Source: Flammulina velutipes
Lineage: Eukaryota; Basidiomycota; Agaricomycetes; Agaricales; Physalacriaceae
Assembly (NCBI GenBank): GCA_011800155.1
Contig: CM022368.1
Coordinates: forward strand, 1,054,001-1,118,000
Length of the DNA stretch: 64,000 nt
Direction of reading: 5' to 3'
Shown here: positions 19,970 through 31,483 of the stretch, piece after piece
Layout: each line of letters starts with the position of its first letter
Numbering within the stretch: the first letter of the stretch is position 1
The notes under the pieces: generated by a model
The model's input: the letters and a program-made list of their open reading frames with translations, nothing else
Databases searched by the model: none
What the model was told of the DNA's origin: nothing
Translations under genes and position numbers: made by a program

Positions 19970-21654
19970 TCAAACATCACGGTTCATCAAGTATTTCCAC
20001 CAAAGGTTCCTCTTCTCGAGACTGGAGGCTTCAGACGGCAGCGCGATGTTTACGCCGATGTCCGATGGTGTCTGAGTCTGAATAGCTTTGTCCACGTTGT
20101 CATCAAACGACATCCCTGGCGCGCGAGAGACAGGTTCAGCATCTAACGTAGTTGAAGGCGCCACAGAAGCTTCGATAGAGCCAGGGATAGACGGTGGAGA
20201 AATTGACGTCGATGGCTGGCTTGGCTCTGTAGGTGCGGGAGTGGGAGTGGGGATGGAATCAGCGGGGGTCGGCGAAGCTCCAGAAGATGGCGCCGTTTCG
20301 TCTGGCATTTCGGGCTTCCAAGTGCTAGGAAGAAGAGCAACAGGCAATATCCAGGTGGCGCTAAGAATTACACCATGACCTGCTCAATGGGTGAATAATA
20401 GTCAAGATATTTGATTTGGAGGAGAACTGACCGACATCGTAACTTTTGACGGTGCCCCAGCTCCAAGAGATGAATGTACCTATATATCCCACGTATGGAA
20501 CGAGTTTTTGCAGGAGGAGAATGATTGGTTGCATGGGAAGCGGGAATGCAGCGACGGGCAGGTTGCTGAACATCCAGGTCAGGGCGGTGGTAATGAGCGC
20601 TGCGCGCTTTGTGGCTTCGAGCTGCTTGTCGTTCAAGATGGCGAGTACCGGTGGAGGCAAGTATCTGCGAGCATTGTCAAGACAAGATAGAGGAATGAGA
20701 GCAAGGCTTAACTCACAGCCGATATCCCCACCACATCACTTCGCAGGATAACTTGGTAGTCGAAGGAATCCAAACACGATGTTCGATGGGTGGTATATCC
20801 CCTGGTTCGGTCGGGGGTGTGGATTTCTTCTGCCAAGGCCATTTGATAGCCTCCTTGTTGAAGGACGGACTATTAGGACGTTCGACCGGGAGTTGGAGAG
20901 TAGCGGTAGAACCTGTGGTTACGAGATGGGATTCTGCAATCTCGACAAGGTCGTCCTTCATCGGAATGAGGGGGGAATACATCATAACACTCGAGTTGTC
21001 CGAGAATCCATAAGAGCCGCCAGAGTGGGTGCTATCGGTATCATTGCCCGCCTCAGAAGAGGGACCTCCACCGTCGTCATGTCGAATGCTTGACAGGATG
21101 GACCAGATACTCTGGCTGTCGTTGTTCCTTTCTGAATTCATAATAATTGGGTTGAAGAGTTTCCTGATCAGTTGTTGATCCTTGATACGAACTGCGCCAG
21201 CAGGAGGGACTGGTCTACCATCATCTTCAGTTTCTGGTGGAGTTTTGGGGCTCATGCGCGAAGAGCGAGGAGTGAGAGAGGGTAGAGAGTCGATAAGGCT
21301 GCGAAGTCTTTCCGCGAATGTGGGAGGATCGTCGTCGTCGTCAGCAACGACATCGAGGTTGGCAAGCTGATCCCGATGCTCCTGTGGTATGCTTTGATTT
21401 TGGAGGCTGACCGCCTTTCGAATTCTCGCCCTGATACGATCCAGAGGGCTAGATGTTCCTGCTTTTGCTGTAGGTTCTGCTTCTGGGGCGTCTCTAGCAT
21501 TCACTGATGGAGCAGCATCGAGAGCCTCTTCCTCGACAACGGGCGATCCTTGCAAAGGACTTGATTTCCCGGGAAGAACGAAATTTTTTCCACTAAGTGA
21601 GCGGACCAGTCGATTGAGAGCAGTAGGCGGCGAATCTGAAGGGGACGAGGACAT
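19970..21654 (-). CDS. Predicted membrane protein of unknown function
   Basis: Three exons: 21654-20717, 20664-20432 and 20379-19970, with two 52-nt introns (GTGAGT...CGCAG and GTCAGT...AGCAG). An in-frame ATG at 21705 would add 17 residues; I chose the second because it opens the Ser/Pro-rich MSSSPSDSPPTALNR. The first 220 residues are disordered, with proline- and acidic-rich patches and an ordered stretch (DQQLIRKLFNPIIMNSERNN). The conserved-looking core is WWGYRLYLPPPVLAILNDKQ, followed by hydrophobic helices (AALITTALTWMFSNLP, PIILLLQKLVPYVGYIGTFI, GVILSATWILPVALLP). A Pro/Ser/Thr-rich tail follows. About three membrane helices are likely. I do not recognise the family. Confidence 0.75.
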
Positions 21655-21705
21655 GACGGTAGGTGGTGGGTTGGACCCTGATTGGCCCTCCCACGGGGCA
21701 TGCAC

Positions 21706-22222
21706 ACAGGTCCGGCAATGTCATGTCCTCAAAACGTTCATACGACTGCTTGCGAAATAGTTTCACGCGTATTTTTGCGTGAATTGTGTCTGGCCTTGAG
21801 GTACGATCGAAGGACACAATATCCAAAGAGACTGTAAGTATTCACTTTCAAAAAGCACCGTACCCCGCTATCGCTCCGGACAAGCTTCGGGACTCCTTCA
21901 TTCAATATATATATAGGCATAGTACATACCAAGTGAGGAACCTGTACAAGTGACACGTTCCTTTCCCAATTCACTGATACTTCAGAACAGACAAAATTAA
22001 ATCAAATCAGAGAGAATCGGCTTATTATCTACACCCTCCGCAACTTTTACAGTCCATATCTCTATCCAATTACAGGAATGGTAAGAAGATAACAGACCGA
22101 ATGTGGCGCATCACACAGCTCACGTGGATTGCACGTGCGCGCCTGTCAATTGACCGTGACGGTTGAAGGTTCCGAACTCCGACAATACAGCTTGAGTCTA
22201 ACCGTCACCATTCCCATCCACA
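21706..22222. other. Divergent intergenic region
   Basis: About 520 bp between the leftward membrane-protein gene and the rightward F-box gene; it probably holds both promoters. TATATATATAGG near 21907-21918 is the only TATA-like motif I see. No gene is apparent. Confidence 0.4.
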
Positions 22223-24665
22223 ATGAAACTACCTGCGCCAAGGAAACGGAGAAAGACCGTCAACTCGACGGCTTCTAAGACTTCAAGATCCAAAGCCGAC
22301 TCCGGGGTGATAGTCGGGCAATTGAAGAATCTGCTCGAAATGCCTCTGGACATACTCTACGAGGTGTGTAGCGCCTGTCTGATACGCACGCGTTTCATAA
22401 CATCTATCGCAGGTCTTTATGCATCTTCAACCTCAAGACGTCCTAAGCCTCTCAAGGACCTCCAAATACATTCGAGGCCTTGTCATGTCCAAAGCGTGGA
22501 GTGCAGTATGGCGCGCCGCACTGGACAACGATCCCGATATCTTTCCCCCAAAGCCCGATGATCTTAATGAGCCGCAATATGCAAGTCTCATTTGTGATAG
22601 ATTCTGTGATGTAGGCATGTTCTCCTTTTTCAATTTCTCGCCCTCATCATCCGCCCAGACCTGCCTCGTTGAGGACATGTCTATTATGTTCTATTGGTGC
22701 TTCCGACGACGTCTTTGTGCGGTACGTTTTTAATCTTCTTCTCTAACTTTGCCTTACATACCATCAGGCTTGCGAAAAAGATAAATTTATGCAACTCTAT
22801 CAAGTTCTACAACGATGGCCAGATATCAACACCGACTTGACGACCTTTCTCAGTCTTCTTGTCAATGACATTGGTAAGTAGCTACTTCTTGCATACTGCA
22901 CATGTATCGATGTCTCCAAGTGCATTACAACGCCGTCTATCAAGCGGAGGATGGTGATCTAGTCAAGGCAGAACTTCAAAGCTGTCAAGACCCCAAGGCT
23001 GTCGAACTATACAAAGCCAAACGAACGAAGAAGGTTGACCAGTGCAACAAGGTATGCAAATTTCTGGTTGATCTGTATCCCACGGCTCTGACAATCGAGT
23101 CAGTTTAGAGACGATTGTCGGGATGCGGTACTTCGACGACAGCTAAGGACATCGAAGGAAATTGAAGAAGCTCGTTCACGGCGCAAAACAGAGTACTCAA
23201 TTTGCTTGTGACTTAGTGTCGTCCTCAACTTTCCTTCTAGAATTCTTAACCGGCTGAATGCCTTGGGTTGGTCAGAGGAACTCATGTTTTTGGAGCAGAC
23301 CAGCCCTCGGGCACTTTCTGAGCACGAAGCGGTCTATTCTACTGCTCCTCTGACGGACGAAAGTATGTGATGTCTCCTACTGCTTCTCTCATATACTGAC
23401 CGATTCGCAGGTTTCACTAAACTGTACCCTCGTGTGCTGACGTTGCTGAATACAACACGAGAAAAGGTGATACACAGAAAACAGAAACGGTTGAATGGGA
23501 CACGACTGCAAATCCTTTCCAAGATGCTAGAAGACTACGCAACTGGCACTACGGACGAGGTTATTCCGACTCTAGCCGACATCGCGTTCATCCCCAAGAT
23601 CAGGAATATATTGCGTATCAAAGATATCTCAGTATACTCGACGGAGGAATCCTTCAACGAAGTCCGAGCGGAATTACCGAAGATGTCCAAGGAGTGGCAA
23701 CGGAGCAAGAGTGAGAGCCTTGTCACGCATATGCCACAGGGTATGAACTTCTCCCACCTATCTCTTGCCATCGCATTTTTCCAGTGCCACGAGTGCACCG
23801 AGCCTATTTCTTACCCAAGGATTTTGGCCCATTCTTGTCTCCGGAAGTTGAGGACTGGTTATCGGAATCGCGAAGACGATGTTGTAAGGCTACTGGCAGC
23901 TCTTGGGGAAGAGCCGTGGAACTTCGAGCCTCGTAATGGTGTACAATGGCATCCATATGCGGTGGCGTGTGCAGTTGACGTCGTCAGTGGATTCGGCCTG
24001 CAGCCTAACACAGCGACTGCTCACAACATGGACACAGCGGATGTAGAGTGGGTAGAGTGTCTGGGTTGTCGTGATCCTGTCAAGCAGAGAAGTGTAGTTT
24101 ATCAATGGCGAAGTGCGGTATGTAATCTTTCATTACTCTGCCATTTGCTCAATTCGACCATTATCTCTTAGATCATACATGGCTTGAAGCACCTTCGCAC
24201 GGGAAAGGCAGCGGTGTGGTCACCCGTTACCCGTCCAGAAGACGTCAGGGCGGCGGAAGACGAAGACGAGCGCCAGAGCAGTCGTGCACAGATTGGGACG
24301 CATCATAAATGCATTCAATGTCATGCCAAGGTATATGGCCACTTGCGACGAGAACACCTTCGACTTGCGTAGGTTGACATCTTCAATTTGACGATCGGGA
24401 CTAAATGTTGTACAGGCACGACGTTCAACAACCTGGAAGACTCGAGACACAATTTACACTCGACTGCGACGCTCCATTGGATCTGCAACCATATTCTGTT
24501 CTCGTTCCTCTCGCTGTGCGACCGAGTAATGTCGCTCCCAACGTGAAGTCAAAAGGAAAGGGGAAGGGGAAGGAGATATGTATCGATCTAACTGACGATA
24601 CTGATATAATAGACATCTCGGACTCAGACTCGGATTCGAGCAGCGTCGTTGTGCTGGACGGTTAA
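22223..24665 (+). CDS. F-box protein with Cys-rich segments and a SUMO-interaction-like C-terminus
   Basis: It starts at 22223 (MKLPAPRKRRK, a basic nuclear-signal-like N-terminus). At least nine short introns, including 22364-22412, 22611-22658, 22723-22767 and 22874-22920. The F-box spans the first intron: LLEMPLDILYE then VFMHLQPQDVLSLSRTSKYI. F-box proteins recruit substrates to SCF ubiquitin ligases. Next come Cys pairs FCDTC and CAACEKDK, a common feature of agaric F-box proteins, then a helical region (CRDAVLRRQLRTSKEIEEAR). Further Cys clusters are CHECTEPISY, VECLGCRDP and HKCIQCHAK. The last exon ends EICIDLTDDTDIIDISDSDS, which contains two hydrophobic-acidic motifs like SUMO-interacting motifs. 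The exon joins near 23050 and 24370 are my best reading, not certain. Confidence 0.8.
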
Positions 24666-24721
24666 GTTTTATCGTTACACTTATTGATTTAACATGTACA
24701 GTGTTATACATACTTTCATTA

Positions 24722-26491
24722 TTAAAATGGATAGTCCGTCTTTGGTTGCTCGTCCTCTCCTATGAGCCCTTCAGTCACTTGTTTGGCATGATATTCGTCG
24801 AGGTATGGCAGAATGACTGAAGCCAGGCGATCGCGACTCTTATACCTAGCGTACACGTTAGCTCCTGTTGCCTTTCCAAACAGCAATAACGTACCCAGCC
24901 ACGTCCTCAGGCCAACTTCTAATGGCACTGGCAATCCTTCCAGGAACACCAATTTCTCTGACCAGTTCTGGTATTGGTTCGACGTATGTCCGCACAGTGA
25001 AGACGATGGCGCCCGTCTTGGGTAATCTTCTCAGTGACTGTCTCTCCTGGCGAAGAGTGATATACTCCGGTCGGGTGTCTAATTCTCCTGAGCCGTGGCC
25101 AGTAGCGGGGGCGTCACTTTCATCTTTATGCACACCGAGCCCGGCTCCAGGTCTGAAGAGCTCTTCTTTGCCCATCATAGTCTCCGCCCAGCCTATTTCG
25201 TACGGGTCCAATGGCTCGAAAGGTTTCTCTGGCTCTTTGACGGCTGCGAAGTGATAATTATTTCGTTGGATGAGCTTGTCGCAGGCGAGACGCTGGAAGA
25301 ATCTATTCATACTCGTCTTCAGCTTTGTGGGATCTACGGGAGCATGAATGAGTCGAGGTGTGATTAGTTTACGAGGGAACACGAACATTGGGGAACCTTT
25401 CCAGATAGATGGATGTCGTCGAGGGACATGCCAATCTTATCCTCGAGTCGCCAAAATCCTTCAAGTTAGATTTAGATTGATTAGGGAATTGTGCCTACAG
25501 AACGTACCAGGGAGGATGATTGCACCAGCGCGCAAATAGTAAACACCGTCAGTTCCTAGTATAATTCATTCATGAGTTTTACTTCTCCTGCAAGCAGACG
25601 TCAATAACCCTACCTTCAATCATTATAGCAAGATCATCTTGTATCCTGCGAACGGCACTTCATCAGAGATGCGAAAGCGTAAGCTATATCCTCGCTTACA
25701 AGAGCCCAGCAATCTTCATAGGATCTTCCTCGTCCAAGTTGTACGTTGCATTGACAGGTAGAATCGTGATCTTGCGGATCCGCCCTTCGCCGTACCAGCC
25801 TTCAGAGCCTTTACCATGCCTCTCGACTCGATAGATGTGTGGGTAACGTCTGGATAGGTATTCACATAGTTCATCCGCAAGTTCCGCAGCTAGCGTAATC
25901 TGTCAGTTCGCAAATTAGGCGCTGACTATGGTGCTGACCTGCTTCATGCCCCGAGATCTTAACTTTCTCGCTTGCAGGAAGCGTGCCGACCAGTCGGTCT
26001 CCCCGCGTTTGGACCCTATGCGACCGTATTGCGTGGTAGTGCGGTAGTTGGTTATCAACCTACCACAAGCAGTAAGTATACGTTGAGCGTGATGGGTGAA
26101 TCTCGTCTCTGACCTCTATCCAAGAGTCGAAGGATATGCTTCTGATACCCATCGTCACACTACGTGATTCATTTAGTCTTATGAAGGTCGACGGAAAGAC
26201 TCATGACTGACTGATAGTCTCCCCATCTAAATGGACGGTAGGGGACTGGCTTGAGATCGGCGAGGTGGTTAGAACACGGCTTTATCTCTGGGTAAACAAA
26301 CGTTGCAACTTCCCCTTCAAGTTAGTTGCGCCACGCGGTTCCACTTGAGTCAGACCAGACGAACCTCGGATTTCATCTTTCGGTACAGTCTTGGAGCTGA
26401 AGGCATTCCGGGATCTCAAGTAGTACAGAAGAACTAGTACTGTGATGAAGATAGGGACGACGAAATAGTCAAGCGACATGTCTTTGTTCAT
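24722..26491 (-). CDS. DUF3445 / heme-dependent oxidative N-demethylase family protein, copy A
   Basis: The ATG at 26491 begins an N-terminal membrane anchor (DYFVVPIFITVLVLLYYL). Family blocks follow over several exons: PVPYRPFRWGDY, HVTMGIRSISFDSWIEVDNQ, ELADELCEYLSRRYP, VQDDLAIMIE, LITPRLIHAPVD, and the hallmark ITLRQERQSLRRLPKTGAIV with FTVRTYVEPIPELV. It ends at the TAA at 24722. The family type enzyme, bacterial HdmA, removes methyl groups from dimethylamine by a heme-dependent oxidation (established knowledge). Whether fungal members do the same is inference. Introns are about 45-55 nt. The exon after the anchor is uncertain, because an in-frame stop near 26282 requires an intron upstream of TFVYPEIKPC. 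A diverged paralogue lies directly upstream on the same strand. Confidence 0.8.
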
Positions 26492-26836
26492 AGGCAATGG
26501 GAGTCCACCAATTGAGGAAGGAAGTGACCACGATAAAGGCGTTTTATATGTCCGTCCTTGCGGTAGAAGCTTAGAGCGACACGATAAGAAGGCGCCGCGT
26601 CTGACGTAGGAACACCGCCTGAGATAAGAAGATCGCTTCTAAACAGATGGTCATTCACTGTACCATGGATGAGATCAGTTGGACTGCTTACCTTCATTTC
26701 TTCCAGGCTCCGGGAGACAAGTAACCCCGTGAGCAGGAGCTCCTAGTCAATTGCGGCTCTCAGGTCTTTTCTGTTCAGACACACAGATAAATGGACGAAT
26801 TGGAAATCCCATATTGAGGGTTTGAGACAATCTGTC

Positions 26837-28410
26837 TACACCATATCAATCATTCCGCCAGCTTCCTCCGACTCTGTTGGTCTGCTCAATGATGTCTGCG
26901 GGTTGGGCACGACTCCGTCCCTCACCAAGGACCTGAAGTCGGCTACCTTGTCCAAGTCCGCCTCCCTGTGATGTTAATTAACCGACGAAGGACGAACATG
27001 GGGAAGCAGACTCACGAGATGAGGCCCAGGTCTAGTTGTCGTTTCGTGAGGTCCTGAAGGTATGGAAGGATCCGGTCTTTGTACGCGGCGTCGAGCTTGT
27101 ACTAAGGAGAGGAAATGTTAATTACGTCAAAAGCAAGTGCTGTAGGGGCGTGCCTCCATAAGAACTTTGTCCCCTTCCAAATGAAGTTTGGCGAGGAGGG
27201 CCGGTACCAACGGTGTCTCCACTAGGTCTTCCAAGCGCTTCAATATTACATGACTATAAGAGGCGTTAAGCCAACGGATAGTGAAAATGAGACCACTTGC
27301 ACTCCAAATACTATGCCGTTCGAACGAGGCAGCTTTCTGAAGGTCTGATGATCCATACGCATCCACATGTCCTGCGGATGTTCCAGCGTATTAGTTGCGA
27401 ATCTCTTCGCGTCGACCATGTTATCTGCGGCATTTCAGATAAATAGATTGATACCAGCTGGTGACGCGGTAGCTTACGCCGATAAAGGTTCCGGTCATCT
27501 GCCATCGTCCAACTCGTCCTTTCGAAGGGTTCGTTCGGTTTGAAGCGCTTCAGCGTTCGTTCAACACTCATGAGGATCTTCTCGTTGAAATAAGGGACGT
27601 CGCGATGGACCTAAGCAGGTTGAGCGTCATGTAGGAGGTAGAGCAAAGTCACGAACTTCCTCCAGTGGCTTTCCAATATAGTCCGATAGGAAGTAGAATC
27701 CCGGAAAGGCGATGAGACCACCAACGAAGTATACGTGTCCATCATCTCGTGCCCGCCCCATTAGAAAGTCATCCTGAACGAGTTTAGAGACGATCATAAG
27801 AGCGTCTATACCTCGTTTTCCACTAATATCCTGGAAACTCTCTCCCGTAATCTTGTTGTAGATACCTGTAGTGCCAACTGATTCGAATAAAGTAGGAAAA
27901 CGCTTTGGCAGGTAATCGACGAGGACTTCGAGAAGTTCGGCACATGCTTCGTCGTTTTCGGGGAGGGAATCGACGACAATCTTGCCTGTGGGCAGGTTAG
28001 TTTCGTCCGGGAATACTATTAGGAGCACGTACCCTTCTCCTTGATAACTTTGGCCTTCTGGTCGAGGTACCAGCTGTAATCTTTGTCTATCTCTATCCAA
28101 TCGTTGATGTGCATGGGTTGGTGGGCCATCGTCTGTGAATGGGGTAAGTTCAAAATTCGATATCGCCCATGTTACCGACCTGAAAGTAAGGGAACCGCAA
28201 GGTTTTGTTGACATATATGTGATTCCGGGTGTGCGCAGTCTCTAGGTCGAAGTCGAGGTATGGGTCGGGCAGTGGAACTGTATCGCCATCTGTATTCAGT
28301 GCAGCAGGTTTGACGGTCTCCCCTTTCCCTGGCTTCCGCTGGTACCACAAGTAGACGAGCGCTGATAGGATGGAGAAGAGAGCAGCAACATCGGTCAACG
28401 AGAAAATCAT
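26837..28410 (-). CDS. DUF3445 / heme-dependent oxidative N-demethylase family protein, copy B
   Basis: The ATG at 28410 opens a membrane anchor (DVAALFSILSALVYLWY). Family blocks: LRFPYFQ, MHINDWIEIDKDY, ACAELLEVLVDYLPKRFP, SKLVQDDFLMGR, GGLIAFPGFYFLSDYIGKPL, and further on WMRMDHQTFRKLPRSN, the counterpart of the LRRLP hallmark of copy A. It then runs to EADLDKVADFRSLV and a TAG at 26837-26839. Architecture and length match copy A, but residue identity looks moderate, so the duplication is old. The gene is head to head with the Rieske oxygenase gene at 29061. Heme binding and N-demethylation are inferred from the family. Confidence 0.8.
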
Positions 28411-29060
28411 GTTGGTGGTAAAGTTGGTGGGGATAAGATGACAGCCTTCGAGTCCCTACAGTCAAGGATGCGGAGCCCTAACCTAAATCCCAGGTCATGT
28501 AAGGTCATAGGGATCCACCTTCCGGGGTTAAGGGCTTGAATGAAGAAGGGAAAGTCGTATAGATAGTAGCGAAGTTGATTAGATAGTATGGTCTATCAGA
28601 TATCAGTCCCATATGCAGACAGAAAGATAGGAATATAGCCAAACCGCGAAGAACCCGGCGTGGAGAGATTACGACGATACATTGATAGTGGTTTGGTGGT
28701 GGATGGAAGAGAGCGTGGCAGGGTCGATCACAACTTCCCGTTTTGGAATGCAACACCTTGAACTCTGACACGGAAGTGGCGGCCAAATCCCACCATTGTT
28801 ATCTGGTGACTATTCTGTCTGACAAGCCCCGCACGTCGATAAACGGAGCATAACACGCGGACATTATCTCACGTCACCTCCCGCATCTCATGGTCTTCTC
28901 TGATGATTTTGGGGCGTGAAATTGGGACGCCGGCATTGGTTCCTATATACCCCAGATCCTTCCAAACTGGACGGTCTTGATATGGTTTCTATCTTAAAAG
29001 GACCGCTACGCAACTCACGCCCCAGTGTACTATTTCTCTCCCTCCGAGTCCACATTCATC
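28411..29060. promoter_or_regulatory. Divergent promoter between DUF3445 copy B and the Rieske oxygenase
   Basis: 650 bp without a supported gene. TATATACC at 28944 lies about 115 bp before the oxygenase start and is a plausible TATA box. The head-to-head layout would allow joint control of the two genes (inference). Confidence 0.45.
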
Positions 29061-30911
29061 ATGCCTGTTGCCACACCCAGTAAGCCTTTTTGCTGTGGCC
29101 CAAAGCAAGTCTCATTTCCCCAAGACGAGAACGTGAATATACCCTCTGCCTGGTACCGCTCTGATGCAATCTACCAACTGGAACGTCGCGCTATCTTCTC
29201 CAAGAAATGGCTGTTCCTCTGCCACACCAACGTAAGTTTCGTTCGTCAACTCGGCTGTGAATGATATTCGATATTGTCATATATAGCGCTTCACGAAGGC
29301 TGGTGAATACATCCGCTTCAAGATCGCTGGGTACAGCTTTTTCGCAATCAAGGATCGTGAAGGCAAGATAAACGCGTTCCACAACGTGTGCCGCCACCGC
29401 GCGTTTCCCATTCTCGGGAGCAAGAAAGAGGTCAGTCGCATGCCAATCCATTGGTTATCACACACTTACATTTACGGTAAAGGGCGAGGCTGACCCTCTC
29501 GTCGAGGCTGGTCAAGCTACTATTCTGGCATGTAAATTCCATGGCTGGAGGTGAATTGTTTGTCTTGGTTACAATATTTGCCTGTACTTATAACTCGTAG
29601 CTATACGATGCAAGGAAAGCTTGCGAAAGCTCCAGGCTTCAAAGACCAAGAGACCTTCAAGCCAGAAGACAATGGGCTCTTCGAGATTAGAACACATATT
29701 GACCAGCTCGGATATCTCTACATAAATATGGATACGTATGTACCGCGTTCGTCCCTCTCTTGTAAACACTCACATTGGACGTTTACAGGTCGGAAGATTA
29801 TATCAAGTGGCACGAGCAGTTCGGGGACGTGGACTCGCAGCCCAGAGTGCACGGCTTCCCAATCGACAAGTACAAATACGCGTTCAGCTGGTCATTTGAA
29901 AACTGTGAGTTCATCATGGGTCCGCTTCGCTCCCACTCACTCGCTTACTGACGTGCATCACAAGGTGATTACAACTGGAAGACTCTTGTCGACAACGTAA
30001 GTACTCTGATTGTCACGAGAACGATGACTTATATGCGATGATGCAGTACAACGAGTGTTATCATTGCAAAGTGGCGCACCCCGGAATCGCGAGCGTAAGA
30101 AATCTATCTCGACACAGACCATGCTGTTTATGACATTACAGACTGTTGACCTTAAATCCTACTATGTCCAAGGGAAGGATAGCTACGTTGCTCATTTTTC
30201 TCCACCGAAACCCGAGAATCAGGACAAGCAGGAGGACGGGTCCATTGTAGCCACATTCTTGTTCCCGTATGCTGCGTGAGTCGTACACTGCCTTCATCTT
30301 CGGCACCACCTAACACCGAGGACCAGAATCACGTTGATGCCATCCTACGCATACACTATGCGCGTCGTCCCTATTGACGCCCATCGGACGGAGGCAAATA
30401 TCGATGATTTCAAGAACTCGCGGCATGGCTAATCAATTACATAGATGCAGTATGATGTGTATCGTCCGACAGACGCTACTGATGAAGCCTTCGATGAAAC
30501 TCACAAGTTCTTCGTGCAAGTCGAAGAAGAGGACAAGTTTCTCTGTGTACGTTATTTGAACCACACCTCGTCTATGGTTCAGAAGTTGATCAAATTGCAC
30601 AGACGAATGCACAAAAGAACATGGAGGCAGGTATCTATCAGTCGGGACAGCTACATAGTGTGAGTACCTTTCTTTGTATTCGAAGAAGGTACCAATTTAA
30701 CGGGATTATGTGTTTATAGAAACAAGAGCATGGTGTTCTTTACTTCCAGGGCCTCGTGAAGAAGGCCCTAATGTCTCATAGAAAGCAGGAGGAGGATGCG
30801 GGAAGGGAGATCTTCCCAGCACTTCGTGACGGAGGTCTCATGAGTAAAGAGGAAATATTCTGCAACAAACTCGAGTCAGCATGTGGAGGGCCAAAGCATC
30901 TTGAATGGTAA
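29061..30911 (+). CDS. Rieske non-heme iron oxygenase (choline/carnitine monooxygenase-like)
   Basis: About ten exons. The Rieske [2Fe-2S] ligands are the C-x-H of NVCRHRAFPIL and the C-x2-H of LACKFHGWSY, split over exons 2-4 (29287-29430, 29483-29550, from 29601). The mononuclear iron site is NECYHCKVAHPG, after DYNWKTLVDN. It ends GPKHLEW with TAA at 30909-30911. Such enzymes hydroxylate or demethylate small molecules using electrons from a separate reductase. The size and the single-subunit layout resemble choline or carnitine monooxygenases. One intron (30394-30444) appears to use a GC donor; it must be removed because it contains a stop. The neighbours (two N-demethylase-family genes and an MFS transporter) fit breakdown of a methylated amine. 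The substrate is inferred. Confidence 0.88.
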
Positions 30912-31483
30912 CCTATAATTGAATGTATAGATGTATCGTTGAATTCATCATCTCTTAACTGTTGTAAGCTCATCGTAGGGCTCAGAATTTAAACCTGGAA
31001 ATCATGCAATAATTGATGTGTGGCGCCATCTTCGATCCACGTGCCAGATTATTGATCGTGTCTTTGCCTTGGCTCTGTCGTTCATGACCATAAACGACAT
31101 ATACTTTTGCATGCTTACCCTGACCAGTTGAATAAGACTGCTGTTAATTACCACACGGCGCTATCAAGTGCGGTCCAACAGTGGTCCAACTTGCCCAGGA
31201 TCGACCCCAGCTTCAGGTGCTTGTACACTTTTTTTACGTCTACCGGACTGCAGATACCAGCAAACTGATACAGTCCGCTATTCGCCAAAGTGAATCAATT
31301 TGTTTGACATGCTGTACCGTTCACTGCCGACTTTGAGCGGGACAATACAGCATTTCCGGCCCGATTTCACACAGAAGAGGAGCCCTATATGTCCTGGATA
31401 TTCTAACCTCGTGCTAATTCGCCATCTTATAAACCCCAGACATCTTTTTGACTCACAAGGTTCCCCTCAGATGGAAAGTAACC
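30912..31483. other. Intergenic region upstream of the MFS transporter
   Basis: About 570 bp with no supported gene. It is expected to hold the terminator of the oxygenase gene and the promoter of the transporter. No strong motif is seen. Confidence 0.4.
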
